Positions 33,858 to 45,880 are shown, numbered from the stretch's first letter. The stretch: 64,000 nucleotides of DNA from Asterias rubens (GCF_902459465.1 NC_047068.1:16329195-16393194); one strand, 5' to 3'. The notes: a model not told the origin generated them from the letters alone. Numbers and translations are program-made.

Positions 33858-36770
33858 ACCTCGAGCCTTGTGGTTTTATCTTGAAAATGTGTACAAGGCA
33901 TAGCCTTAAAGGCAGTGGACACTATTGGTAATTACTCATAAAACATTATTAGTATATAAATAATTATTGGCATAAAACCTTACTTTGTAACGTGTAATGG
34001 GGAGAGGTTGATGGTATAAAACATTGTGAGAAACAGCTCCCTCTGAAGTGACCTAGCTTTGGAGAAAGGAGTGATTTTCCACGAATTTGATTTCGAGACC
34101 TCAACTTGAAGTCTCAAAATCAACCATAAAGCGCACACAACTTCGTGTGACAAGGGTGTTTTTTCTTTCATAGTTATCTCGCAACTCCGACGACCGGTTG
34201 AGCTCAAATTTTCACAGGTTTGTTATTTTATGCGTATGTTGAGATACACTAAGTGAGAAGACTGATCTGTTTTGCCTGAAAATGTGGCTTAATCAACTTG
34301 CCTGAAAATGTGTGCGAGCCTATTATAGCCTAATGGCTTTATCAAATTCTGCCTGAAAAGTGGCTTTATCAAATCTTGCCTGAAATTGTGTGCAAGGCCT
34401 TATGGTTTTTATCAAATTTTGCCTGAAAATGTGGCTTTATCAACTTGCCTGAAAATGTGTGCAAGCTATTATAGTCTTATGGTTTTATCAAATTTTGCCT
34501 AAAAATGTGGCTTTATCAAATCTTGCCTGAAAATGTGTGCAAGGCCTTATCGTTTTATCAAATTTTGCATGAAAATGTGTCTTTATCAAATTTTCCGTAA
34601 AAATGTGTGCAAGCATTATGGTTTATCAAATTTTTTCTAAAAATGTGGTTTTATCAAATTTGGCCTGAAAAAATATGTGTGAGAGGCTATAGCCTTATGG
34701 TTTTATCAAATTTTGGCTGACAATGTGGCTTTATCAAATCTTGTCTGAAAATGTGTGCAAGGCCTCATGGTTTTTATCAAATTTTGGCCGAAAATGTGGC
34801 TTTATCAAATCTTGTCTGAAAATGTGGCTTTATCAAATTTTGCCTGAAAATGTGGCTTTATCAAATTTTCCATGAAAATGTGTGCAAGGCTATAATAGCC
34901 TTATGGTTTTTATCAAATTTTGGCTGAAAATGTGGCTTTATTAAATTTTCCATGAAAATGTGGCTTTATCAAATTTTCCATGAAAATGTGTGCAAGGCTA
35001 TAGCCTTATGGTTTTTATCAAATTTTGGCTGAAAATGTGGCTTTATCAAATTTTTGCTGAAAATGTGGCTCAGTATCAAATTTTCCATGAAAATGTATGC
35101 AAGGCTATATATAGCCTTATGGTTTTTATCAAATTTTGGCTGAAAATGTGGCTTTATCAAATTGTCCATGAAAATGTGTGCAAGGCTATATATAGCCTTA
35201 TGGTTTTTATCAAATTTTGGCTGAAAATGTGGCTTTATCAAATTTTGGCTGAAAATGTGGCTTTATCAAATTGTCCATGAAAATGTGTGCAAGGCTATAT
35301 AGCCTTATGGTTTTTATCAAATTTTGGCTGAAAATGTGGCTTTATCAAATTTTCCATGAAAATGTGTTATAGCCTTATGGTTTTTATCAAATTTTGGCTG
35401 AAAATGTGGCTTTATCAAATTTTGGCTGAAAATGTGGCTTTATCAAATTTTCCATGAAAATGTGTGCAAGGCTATAGCCTTATGGTTTTTATCAAATTTT
35501 GGCTGACAATGTGGCTTTATCAAATCTTGTCTGAAAATGTGTGCAAGGCCTCATGGTTTTTATCAAATTTTGGCTGAAACTGTGGCTTCATCAAATTTTG
35601 CCTGAAAATGTGGCTTTATCAAATTTTGCCTGAAAATGTGGCTTTATCAAATTTTCCATGAACATGTGTGCAAGGCTATAATAGCCTTATGGTTTTTATC
35701 AAATTTTGGCTGAAAATGTGGCTTTATTAAATTTTCCATGAAAATGTGGCTTTATCAAATTTTCCATGAAAATGTGTTATAGCCTTATGGTTTTTATCAA
35801 ATTTTGGCTGAAAATGTGGCTTTATCAAATTTTCCATGAAAATGTGGCTTTATCAAATTTTCCATGAAAATGTGTGCAAGGCTACAGCCTTATGGTTTTT
35901 ATCAAATTTTGGCTGAAAATGTGGCTTTATCAAATTTTGCCTGAAAATGTGGCTTTATCAAATTTGGCCTGAAAAAATATGTGTGAGAGGCTATAGCCTT
36001 ATGGTTTTATCAAATTTTGGCTGACAATGTGGCTTTATCAAATCTTGTCTGAAAATGTGTGCAAGGCCTCATGGTTTTTATCAAATTTTGGCTGAAACTG
36101 TGGCTTTATCAAATTTTGCCTGAAAATGTGGCTTTATCAAATTTTGCCTGAAAATGTGGCTCAGTATCAAATTTTCCATGAAAATGTATGCAAGGCTAGA
36201 GCCTTATAGTTTTTATCAAATTTTGGCTGAAAGTGTGGCTTTATCAAATTGTCCATGAAAATGTGTGCAAGGCTATATATAGCCTTATGGTTTTTATCAA
36301 ATTTTGGCTGAAAATGTGGTTTATCAAATTTTGGCTGAAAATGTGGCTTTATCAAATTGTCCATGAAAATGTGTGCAAGGCTATATATAGCCTTATGGTT
36401 TTTATCAAATTTTGGCTGAAAATGTGGCTTTATCAAATTTTGGCTGAAAATGTGGCTTTATCAAATTGTCCATGAAAATGTGTGCAAGGCTATAGCCTTA
36501 TGGTTTTTATCAAATTTTGGCTGAAAATGTGGCTTTATCAAATTTTGGCTGAAAATGTGGCTTTATCAAATTTTCCATGAAAATGTGTGCAAGGCTACAG
36601 CCTTATGGTTTTTATCAAATTTTTGCTGAAAATGTGGCTTTATCAAATCTCCATGAAAATGTATGCAAGGCTATATATAGCCTTATGGTTTTTATCAAAT
36701 TTTGGCTGAAACTGTGGTTTTATCAAATTTTGTCTGAAAATGTGTGCAAGGTTTATACATGTATATAAGG
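33858..36770. repeat. Tandem array 1, about 28-bp unit with longer composite units
   Basis: The core unit reads TTTATCAAATTTTGCCTGAA followed by AATGTGGC. Composite variants contain CATGAAAATGTGTGCAAGGC and TATAGCCTTATGGTT. One unit at 33,858-33,905 is separated from the main array (from about 34,262) by a MITE. Periodic open frames on both strands (such as 34,990-35,280) are artefacts of the repeats. Confidence 0.95.
33906..34262. mobile_element. MITE family A copy at the edge of array 1, right end missing
   Basis: It starts TTAAAGGCAGTGGACACTAT immediately after an array-1 unit (TGTACAAGGCATAGCC). It ends abruptly after GAGATACACTAAGTGAGAAG, where array sequence resumes. The right terminal repeat is absent. 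Confidence 0.85.
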
Positions 36771-37028
36771 CTATTTAAATAGTTTGGTTTTGTGTGTACG
36801 AAAATAAAGGCTACTCTTTAGGGGCGAATCAATTTATGTTTTGGTTGCCCCGAAGTGAAAGACTAATATCTCATTATTACTTGAGTCGTCTAGTTGGCTG
36901 CCATATTTGAGCACAGTGCAGCAATGGGTGTGTATTATTTTTACACCTAATTTCATATGCGCAAAAATACTTAGCTAAAAGCGACTTTATACACACCCAA
37001 TTGCATTGTACTTAAACATGGTGGCCTG

Positions 37029-37131
37029 AGGGTCCATCTTAACCCGATGGAACCCACCCCCACACTGTAGGGGGGATAACATTGGACCTTATAGTGTGGA
37101 GGTGGGTTCCATCGAGATAAGATGGGCCTTC
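37029..37131. repeat. Imperfect palindrome (about 45-bp arms)
   Basis: AGGGTCCATCTTAACCCGAT plus GGAACCCACC is mirrored by GGTGGGTTCCATCGAGATAA plus GATGGGCCTT. The loop side includes ACACTGTAG / TATAGTGTGG. A run of about 16 Gs follows at 37,144. Confidence 0.75.
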
Positions 37132-37242
37132 CATATTTGAATTTGGGGGGGGGGGGGGGGAGTGGGGGTTGATGCAAATAAAACACAAGTTACAAGGAGA
37201 GTTCTGTTCAATTTTTTATTGAAAATTTTGGCCAAAAAAAAA

Positions 37243-37671
37243 GCAGAGTCGTGCAAACACCTGTGCCTGTCGGTGGACCCCCTCGGCCACCTGGAACTTG
37301 TGATGGTCCAAAGGTCCAAATGCAATGGTTGATGTTACTCTGTTCAGTGAATTTCAATTAGATGCGCTACTAGTGGTTTGTAACAACGATGTACTGTCTT
37401 ACAAATCTAACAAGCTAGACGCAATTTAGCGGTTTGTTTTAGACGCAGAAGTGCTGAGCAGAAGGTAGTTGTTGCTTGCTTAAATGAAATGGTGCCCTCA
37501 AGAGTGCTTAGGATTTCACCGATTGTGGTTTCGCAACCAAGCTGCACTGGTGGTGCTAAGAGGTGTCGACACTTGTTCCAATGGGATCCTTACTCGACAG
37601 ATGATGACAACTTCTATCCAGATGATGATGTGCTGGTCGGAGAAACAGGTTCTGTAAGGCCAGTAATTTAG
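37243..37671 (+). repeat. Cassette copy, left inverted arm of array 2
   Basis: The order of blocks is GTGCAAACACCTGTGCCTGT and GGTGGACCCCCTCGG, then CTCTGTTCAGTGAATTTCAA, then CTTACAAATCTAACAAGCTA, then a block encoding WDPYSTDDDNFYPDDD. The same blocks occur in the same order on the opposite strand at 41,940-41,392. The pair therefore brackets the 56-bp array in inverted orientation. Confidence 0.8.
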
Positions 37672-37768
37672 TAACCAATTGTGTGTAAAGCAAGTTGCCG
37701 AAATTCTTCAGAAAAGTGCTGACGTATCACACAAACGTCAAAAAATTGTTCAGCAGCTTGAACATTAG
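37489..37768 (+). CDS. Candidate two-exon small protein (73 aa) within the cassette
   Basis: ATG at 37489 has a good context (GAAATGG). Exon 37489-37653 ends at donor GTAAGG. Exon 37712-37768 follows acceptor TTCTTCAG in the same phase and ends at TAG. The predicted product has a Cys/Arg segment (TGGAKRCRHLFQWDPYSTDD), an acidic stretch (DDNFYPDDDVLVGETGS) and a basic end (KSADVSHKRQKIVQQLEH). The implied intron is only 58 bp. The acidic part is also conserved as peptide in the 41.4 kb copy (DDENYYSVDDMTAGETCS). It may be a gene fragment carried by a repeat; no family is recognised. Confidence 0.3.
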
Positions 37769-37914
37769 TAGTGATTTTTTTCTCACTGCATGTTTGCCAA
37801 TAAATGATACTGGAGATGACATTGGATCAATATTAAGTCTACCATCCCTAAAGAAAACGTACATTGACCAAATGTTTCAACGGGGTTAAGATGAATTGTG
37901 ATAAATTCACCACT

Positions 37915-40900
37915 CAAAGACAGTATGGGTCGTCACCAAACATGTCTTTTTGTAGAGGATACGCAACAGCAGTGGAAGTATGGGTAATTCAAAACACATG
38001 TGAAAGTGTAGAGAATACGCAACACCAGGGGAATTATGGGTAATTCAAAACACAGGTGAAAGTGTGGAGAATAGGCAACACCAGGGGAATTATGGGTAAT
38101 TCTAAACACAGGTGAAAGTGTAGAGAATACACAACACCAGGGGAATTATGGGTAATTCAAAACACAGGTGAAAGTGTAGAGAATACGCAACACCAGGGGA
38201 ATTATGGGTAATTCAAAACACAGGTGAAAGTGTAGAGAATACGCGATACCAGGGGAATTATGGGCAATTCAAAACACAGGTGAAAGTGTGGAGAATATAC
38301 GCAATTAAGACCAGGGGAAGTATGGGTAATTCAAACCACAGGTGAAAGTGTAGAGAATACGCAATAGTTGGGGAATTATGGGTAATTCAAAACACAGGTG
38401 AAAGTGAAGAGAATAGGCAACACCAGGGGAATTATGGGTAATTCTAAACACAGGTGAAAGTGTAGAGAATACGCAACACCAGGGGAATTATGGGTAATTC
38501 AAAACACAGGTGAAAGTGTAGAGAATACGCAATGCCAGGGGAATATGGGCAATTCAAAACACAGGTGAAAGTGTGGAGATTACGCAATTAAGACCAGGGG
38601 AAGTATGGGTACATCAAACCACAGGTGAAAGTGTAGAAAATACGCAATACCAGGTGAATTATGGGTAATTCAAAACACAGGTGAAACTGAAGAGAATAGG
38701 CCACACCAGGGGAATTATGGGTAAATCAAAACACAGGTGAAAGTGTAGAGAATACACAACACCAGGGGAATTATGGGCAATTCAAAACACAGGTGAAAGT
38801 GTAGAGAATACGCATTGCCAGGGGAATATGGGCAATTCAAAACACAGGTGAAAGTGTGGAGAATATACGCAATTAAGACCAGGGGAAGTATGGGTAATTC
38901 AAACCACAGGTGAAAGTGTAGAGAATACGCAACACCAGGGGAATTATGGGTAATTCAAAACACAGGTGAAAGTGAAGAGAATAGGCAACACCAGGGGAAT
39001 TATGGGTAATTCAAAACACAGGTGAAAGTGTAGAGAATACGCAATACCAGGGGAATTATGGGTAGTTCAAAACACAGGTGAAAGTGTAGAGAATAGGCAA
39101 TACCAGGGGAATTATGGGTAATTCAACACACAGGTGAAAGTGTAGAGAATACGCAATGCCAGGGGAATATGGGCAATTCAAAACACAGGTGAAAGTGTGG
39201 AGAATACGCAACACAAGGGGAAGTATGGATAATTCAAAACACAGGTGAAAGTGTAGAGAATACGCAATGCCAGGGGAATATGGGCAATTCAAAACACAGG
39301 TGAAAGTGTGGAGAATACGCAATTAAGACCAGGGGAATTATGGGTAATTCAAACCAAAGGTGAAAGTGTAGAGAATTCGCAATGCCAGGGGAATTACGGG
39401 TAATTCAAAACACAGGTGAAAGTGTAGAGAATAGGCAACACCAGGAGAATTATGGGTAATTCAAAACACAGGTGAAAGTGTAGAGAATACGAAATACCAG
39501 GGGAATTATGGGTAATTCAAAACACAGGTGAAAGTGTAGAGAATACGCAATACCAGGGGAAGTATGGGTATTTCAAAACACAGGTGAAAGTGTGGAGAAT
39601 ACGCAATTAAGACCAGGGGAAGTATGGGTAGGCTAATTCAAACCACAGGTGAAAGTGTAGAGAATACGCAATTTAGACCAGGGGAAGTATGGGTAATTCA
39701 AACCACAGGTGAAAGTGTAGAGAATACGCAATTAAGACCTGGGGAAGTATGGGTAATTCAAAACACAGGTGAAAGTGAAGAGAACAGGCAACACCAGGAG
39801 AATTATGGGTTATTCAAAACACAGGTGAAAGTGTAGAGAATACGCAATTAAGACCAGGGGAAGTATGGGTAATTCAAAACACAGGTGAAAGTGTAGAGAA
39901 TACGCAATGCCAGGGGAATATGGGCAATTCAAAACACAGGTGAAAGTGTGGAGAATACGCAACACAAGGGGAAGTATGGATAATTCAAAACACAGGTGAA
40001 AGTGTAGAGAATACGCAATGCCAGGGGAATATGGGCAATTCAAAACACAGGTGAAAGTGTGGAGAATACGCAATTAAGACCAGGGGAATTATGGGTAATT
40101 CAAACCAAAGGTGAAAGTGTAGAGAATTCGCAATGCCAGGGGAATTACGGGTAATTCAAAACACAGGTGAAAGTGTAGAGAATAGGCAACACCAGGAGAA
40201 TTATGGGTAATTCAAAACACAGGTGAAAGTGTAGAGAATACGAAATACCAGGGGAATTATGGGTAATTCAAAACACAGGTGAAAGTGTAGTGAATACGCA
40301 ATACCAGGGGAAGTATGGGTATTTCAAAACACAGGTGAAAGTGTGGAGAATACGCAATTAAGACCAGGGGAAGTATGGGTAGGCTAATTCAAACCACAGG
40401 TGAAAGTGTAGAGAATACGCAATTTAGACCAGGGGAAGTATGGGTAATTCAAACCACAGGTGAAAGTGTAGAGAATACGCAATTAAGACCTGGGGAAGTA
40501 TGGGTAATTCAAAACACAGGTGAAAGTGAAGAGAACAGGCAACACCAGGAGAATTATGGGTTATTCAAAACACAGGTGAAAGTGTAGAGAATACGCAATT
40601 AAGACCAGGGGAAGTATGGGTAATTCAAAACACAGGTGAAAGTGTAGAGAATACGCAACACAAGGGGAAGTATGGATAATTTAAAACACAGGTGAAAGTG
40701 GAGAGAATACGCAATACCCGGGGAACTATGGGTAACTCAAAACACAGGTGAAAGTGTAGAGAATACGCAACACCAGGGGAAGTATGGGTAATCTAAAACA
40801 CAACAAAAGTGTAGAGAATACGCAACACTAGGGGAAGTATGGGTAATTCAAAATACAGGTGAAAGTGTAGAGAATACGCAACACCAGGGGAGGGGAGGTA

Positions 40901-41335
40901 TGGATTATTCAAAACAAAATGAAAGTGTAGAGAATACGCAACACCAGGGGAAGTATGGGTAATTCAAAACACAGGTGAAAGTGTAGAGAATACGCAACAC
41001 CAGGGGAAGTATGGGGAATTCAAAACACAATAAAAGTGTAGAGAATACGCAACACCAGGGGAAGTATGGGTTACTCAAAACACAATGAAAGTGTAGAGAA
41101 TACGCAACACCAGGGGAAGTATGGGTAATTCAAAACACAATGAAAGTGTAGAGAATATGCAACGCCAGGGGAAGTATGGGTAATTCAAAACACATGTGAA
41201 AGTGTAGAGAACACGCAACACCAGGGGAAGTATGGGTAATTCAAAACACAGGTGAAAGTGTAGAGAATACGCAACACCAGGGGAAGTATGGGGTATTCAA
41301 AACACAATGAAAGAGTAGGGAATATGCAACCATTG
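37915..41335. repeat. Tandem array 2, 56-bp unit (about 61 copies)
   Basis: The unit contains TTCAAAACACAGGTGAAAGT then GTAGAGAATACGCAACACC and AGGGGAATTATGGGTAA. Successive copies are 56 bp apart. The two 28-bp halves resemble each other. A 751-bp block of units is duplicated in tandem around 39.1-40.6 kb. Confidence 0.96.
39090..40590. repeat. Higher-order 751-bp tandem duplication inside array 2
   Basis: The rare variants occur in the same order twice: AAACCAAAGGTGAAAG, GAATTACGGGTAATTC, GGGTAGGCTAATTCAAACCA and GAAGAGAACAGGCAAC. Matching points are 751 bp apart (for example the 70-codon frames starting at 39,624 and 40,375, which translate identically). Boundaries are approximate. Confidence 0.85.
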
Positions 41336-41391
41336 ACCTCTTCTAAAAACCAACCAATTCGATTGATACAAATCCAATGTCATCTTTGGTA

Positions 41392-41940
41392 TCAAAAGGC
41401 AATAAAATGGGTGTTCTTACTATATATTTTTGATGTAAAGTGGCATGACCAAGCAGAACATGTTTCTCCAGCCGTCATATCATCAACTGAATAGTAGTTC
41501 TCATCATCCACCAAGTCCAGATTCCATTGGCTCAAGCAAAGACATCTCAAGGCACCTTTGATGATCTTGAAAGATCCCCAGTTCAAACCTGTTTACTAGA
41601 GAACAAAAGAGTGACGTGACCAACAAAAGGCTAAATGATAAGGGGCCCTCATCCCGACGTCTTGAGAGATCTTACCGAACCAAACGTTTTAGGGACCAAC
41701 CACTACTTTCCAGCTCGGAATGCGCTAGTATGTATGCATCCAAAAATTGCTTCGCTCTAGCTCATCAAATTTGTAAGGCGTTACACCAGTGAAACAAAAC
41801 ACTAGTGGTACATCTAATTAAACTTCACTGAACAGAGAACATACCTTCCATCGCACCCAGACCAGCAGGACCAACACTTGTTCCAGGCAGCCGAGGGGGT
41901 CCACCAACAGGCACAGGTGTTTGCACAACTCTGCGAGTTT
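41392..41940 (-). repeat. Cassette copy, right inverted arm of array 2
   Basis: On the minus strand it has the same block order as 37,243-37,671: GTGCAAACACCTGTGCCTGT, GGTGGACCCCCTCGG, CTCTGTTCAGTGAAGTTTAA, CTTACAAATTTGATGAGCTA, then the DDENYYSVDDMTAGETCS-coding block. The first block ends in a good donor (GGAAGGTATGT), so it could once have been an exon. Confidence 0.8.
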
Positions 41941-42109
41941 TTCAGAGGGTTTGGATGAGGCCCTAACATACATGAAAACCCTCATGAGAATGAGCTGCTC
42001 CTACACAATGAGTCAAAAAGATATTTCTGTGGTTTTACCTTGAGCTCTGAAAAATACTCTCAATATCTTTCAGAGCTAAAACCCCCAATGAAAAAAGTAC
42101 AACAAGTAA

Positions 42110-42370
42110 GGGAATTTTATCATTGTATTTTATGGAAATTTCCATATCTCTGTAAGATACTGAGATTTCCATAATTTGCTCAATTACTGACAAACGTTAA
42201 TAACTTTACTCATAGGAGAAAAAAACAAACACTTTTTGAAAACACTTGAGTTTTATCAGTCCTTTTTAGTATAGAAAAGTCCATATCTTTGCAAGATACT
42301 GAGATTTTTATAATTTTGTTTTTATGTTTGCCCAATTTCTGAAATAATGACTTTGCTTGCGAGAAAAATC
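42110..42370. repeat. Two-copy degenerate duplication, AT-rich
   Basis: TCCATATCTCTGTAAGATAC and TGAGATTTCCATAATTT recur about 142 bp later as TCCATATCTTTGCAAGATAC and TGAGATTTTTATAATTT. The rest of 41,940-42,770 shows nothing else. Confidence 0.6.
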
Positions 42371-42769
42371 ATTATTTTAATTAAAACAACTGTTTTTCAT
42401 GGTGAAATTCTTAGGTAGGAGCAACTCAGACATTTAAACTAATTACTTTAAAACTAATTTACTTTAAATTAATTACACAAAGACATATGATTCAGACAAG
42501 GCGGAAAGGGTTTTCTCTTCAATTCTTAGCATCTACAATTTCTGCAAAAATTGTTTGAAATTTCTTTGAACAGTTTCAATCAGAGTGCTCTCTGACTGGT
42601 AAAACTGTTCCCCAAGAAGACAATCAGAGTGCCCTGCTTATCTGCAAGGGAACATTTTTCTTTAAAATTCTAAGAATTTTGATTAACTTTGTATGTATGC
42701 CTTTATTGGAATCATACACCTTTGTGTGGATAAGGGATGGATCTTGGGACAAAAAGGGAATATTTTAGT

Positions 42770-45012
42770 GATTCACCACACAGGGAGAAGTGTGGGTAAA
42801 TCTAAACACAAGTCAAAGTGGTTATTTTCACCATACAAGGGGTAGTATGGATAGTTCACCACAAAGATAACATGTGAGTAACTCCCAACACAAGGAGAAG
42901 TGTCATTTACCACAGTGTAAGGAATAGGTTGATCACCACACAAAGGAAAGTGTGAGTAGTTAACCACACAAGATTATTGGCACACCCTGAAACATTTACT
43001 ATAACTAACTAGACTAATTTTTACTTTGACTCCTAAGTTTTATACTTAAATTGACACAGACTACTTTGACAATAAGAGGAGACTTCAAAGCATTTGAAGT
43101 ATCATCGATTAACACACAAAGGAGGTATAAGTGATTTGCTACACAAGGGAATGTTTAGATGATTCAAGGGAAGTTTGAGTGTAAACATTTTATTACACTC
43201 AAGGGATGGGTAGATCCCCATTCAGAAGGGTATCAAGAGTATACAACACAAGTGGAAGTGTTGGTATCTTACTGTGAGGGAATTATGGGTAGTTCACCAC
43301 ACAGTGTCGGTATTGATAACTTGCCATAGAAGGGAAGCTTTGATCATTTATCACACAAGTGAAAGTGTTGATAACTCATCATAAAAGGAAAGCATTGATA
43401 ATTTATCACACAAGTGAAAGTGTTGATAACTCATCATTAAAGGGAAGCATTGATAATTTATCACACAGGTGAAAGTGTTGATAACTCATCCTAAAAGTGA
43501 AGCATTGATAATTTATCACACAGGTGAAAGTGTTGATAACTCATCATTAAAGGGAAGCATTGATAATTTATCACACATGTGAAAGTGATGATAACTCATC
43601 ATTAAAGTGAAGCATTGATAATTTATCACACAGGTGAAAGTGTTGATAACTCATCCTAAAAGTGAAGCATTGATAATTTATCACACAGGTGAAAGTGTTG
43701 ATAACTCATCATTAAAGGGAAGCATTGATAATTTATCACACATGTGAAAGTGTTGATAACTTATCATAAAAGGAAAGCTTTGATAATTTATCACACAAGT
43801 AAAAGTGTTGATAACTTGTCATAAAAGGAAAGCTTTGATAATTTATCACACAAGTAAGTGTTGATAACTTGTCATAAAAGGAAAGCTTTGATAATTTATC
43901 ACACAAGTAAGTGTTGATAACTTGTCATAAAAGGAAAGCTTTGATAATTTATCACACAAGTAAGTGTTGATAACTTGTCATAAAAGGAAAGCTTTGATAA
44001 TTTATCACACAAGTAAGTGTTGATAACTTGTCATAAAAGGAAAGCTTTGATAATTTATCACACAAGTAAGTGTTGATAACTTGTCATAAAAGGAAAGCTT
44101 TGATAATTTATCACACAAGTAAAAGTGTTGATAACTTGTCATAAAAGGAAAGCTTTGATAATTTATCACGTCATGTACAAGTGTTGAACACTCATCCCAA
44201 AAAGAGAGCATCAATAGTTTATCACACATAAGTGAAAGTGTTGATAACTCATCGTAAAAGGAAAGCATTGAATATATCACACAAGTGAAAGTGTTGATAA
44301 CTCATCCTTAAAAGAAAGCATTGATAATATATCACACAAGTGAAAGTGTTGATAACTCATCCTAAAATGAAAGCAGACACTCATCACAAATAGAGAGCAT
44401 CAATAATTTATCACACATGTGAAAGTGTTGATAACTCGTCGTAAAAGGAAAGCTGTGATAATTTATCACACAAGTGAAAGTGTTGATAACTCATCATTAA
44501 AGGGAAGCAATGATAATTTATCACACAAGTGAAAGTGTTGATAAATCATCATAAAATAAAAGCATTGATAATTTATCACACAAGTGAAAGTGTTGATAAC
44601 TCATCATTAAAGGGAAGCAATGATAATTCATCACACAAGTGAAAGTGTTGATAAATCATCATAAAATAAAAGCATTGATAATTTATCACACAAGTGAAAG
44701 TGTTGATAACTCATCATTAAAGGGAAGCAATGATAATTCATCACACAAGTGAAAGTGTTGATAAATCATCATAAAATAAAAGCATTGATAATTTATCTCA
44801 CAAGTGAAAGTGTTGATAACTCATCATTAAAGGGAAGCAATGATAATTTATCACACAAGTGAAAGTGTTGATAAATCATCATAAAATAAAGCATTGATAA
44901 TTTATCACACAAGTGAAAGTGTTGATAACTCATCATTAAAGGGCAGCATTGATAACTTATCACATACTCTGTGAAAGTGTTGATAACTTCGCACACAAAG
45001 GGGAAGCATTGG
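42770..45012. repeat. Tandem array 3, about 55-bp unit
   Basis: A diverged leading part (42,770-43,340) precedes regular units of 53-55 bp to about 45,010. The consensus contains TTTATCACACAAGTGAAAGT, GTTGATAACTCATCATTAAA and GGGAAGCATTGATAA. Each unit splits into two similar halves of 27-28 bp, both starting TGATAA. Confidence 0.95.
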
Positions 45013-45109
45013 GGATTCATCATCTAGTATTGTGAATCACAAGTTTATTGGAATATACCTGAAATGATTTATCATCGACAACATTTTAAAACTAAATACA
45101 CATTAGATG

Positions 45110-45400
45110 AAATGTCAAATTTTCTTTGACAACTAGCGAACCTATTTAGACACTAAAGTGTCAACTATATCAGACACGGACTCTGTATTTAAAAAAAGAA
45201 AAAAAGGAAAACAAATGGTATTTCCAGAAACAGGCACAGCAAGATTTTGTACTGTGTTTTTTGTTTTTCTTTGACACCAAATGAAATTATTTAGACACTA
45301 AAGTGTCACCTACTTTACACATGCAACTCTGTATTTTTACAACAAAATTTGTATTTCCAGAAACAGGCACAGCAAGTTTTTGTACTGTGTTTTTTTAATT
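45110..45400. repeat. Two-copy tandem duplication of about 140 bp
   Basis: TTTCTTTGACA through TATTTAGACACTAAAGTGTC and TTTCCAGAAACAGGCACAGC to TTTGTACTGTGTTTTTT occurs twice, at about 45,120-45,263 and 45,265-45,397. Confidence 0.8.
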
Positions 45401-45689
45401 TTCAATGGCTGAGCAAACCAAAACCCCAAAAGTCAGCTGATCGGCTGAAAAGTTGCATGGCTGCTAACTGCTGATATATGAGATGGGCGAAAACCCCACC
45501 TATCTAATACCCTCTGGGGAAAAAAGTCCCATCCGGCTCCACTATATGGCAACCAAGTTTGTCAACTCCATACATCAGCACATCTAAGTTGAATAGCCTA
45601 AATGAATGAGCTAGAATAGTGACAAAAAACAATACTACATTAAGCCAAGCCTTGTACATTTCAACTTTCAACTTTGATTTGGATGATTC

Positions 45690-45880
45690 CCCTCACAAGG
45701 AAAGTATAAATGATTAACCACGGGTAAATATAGGTAGATCACCACACAAGCAAAGTATGAACGATTCACCATACAGGGAAAATATGGGTAGATCACCACA
45801 CAAGGAAAGTATTAATGATTCACCATGGGTAAATATAGGTAGATCACCATACAAGGGAAGTATGAATGATTCACCACACT
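45690..45880. repeat. Short tandem array 4, related to arrays 2 and 3
   Basis: Several units of GATTCACCATACAGGGAAAA and TATGGGTAGATCACCACACA type lie about 55-60 bp apart. The ACACAAG-GAAAGTAT core resembles array 2 (ACACCAGGGGAAGTATGG). Confidence 0.75.

Noticed and set aside
34969-36768. Several 60-96 codon frames on both strands in array 1
   Set aside because: They arise from a 28-bp repeat unit with few stops. The translations repeat the same peptide and change frame with each indel.
39056-40587. Repeated frames (for example 70 codons at 39,624 and 40,375) in array 2
   Set aside because: They are tandem-repeat translations without start context, splice sites or consistent frame. They are useful only as markers of the 751-bp duplication.
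37915-45012. CRISPR-like regular direct repeats
   Set aside because: The repeat units are contiguous and vary throughout with no unique spacers. The context is an intron-containing eukaryotic genome.
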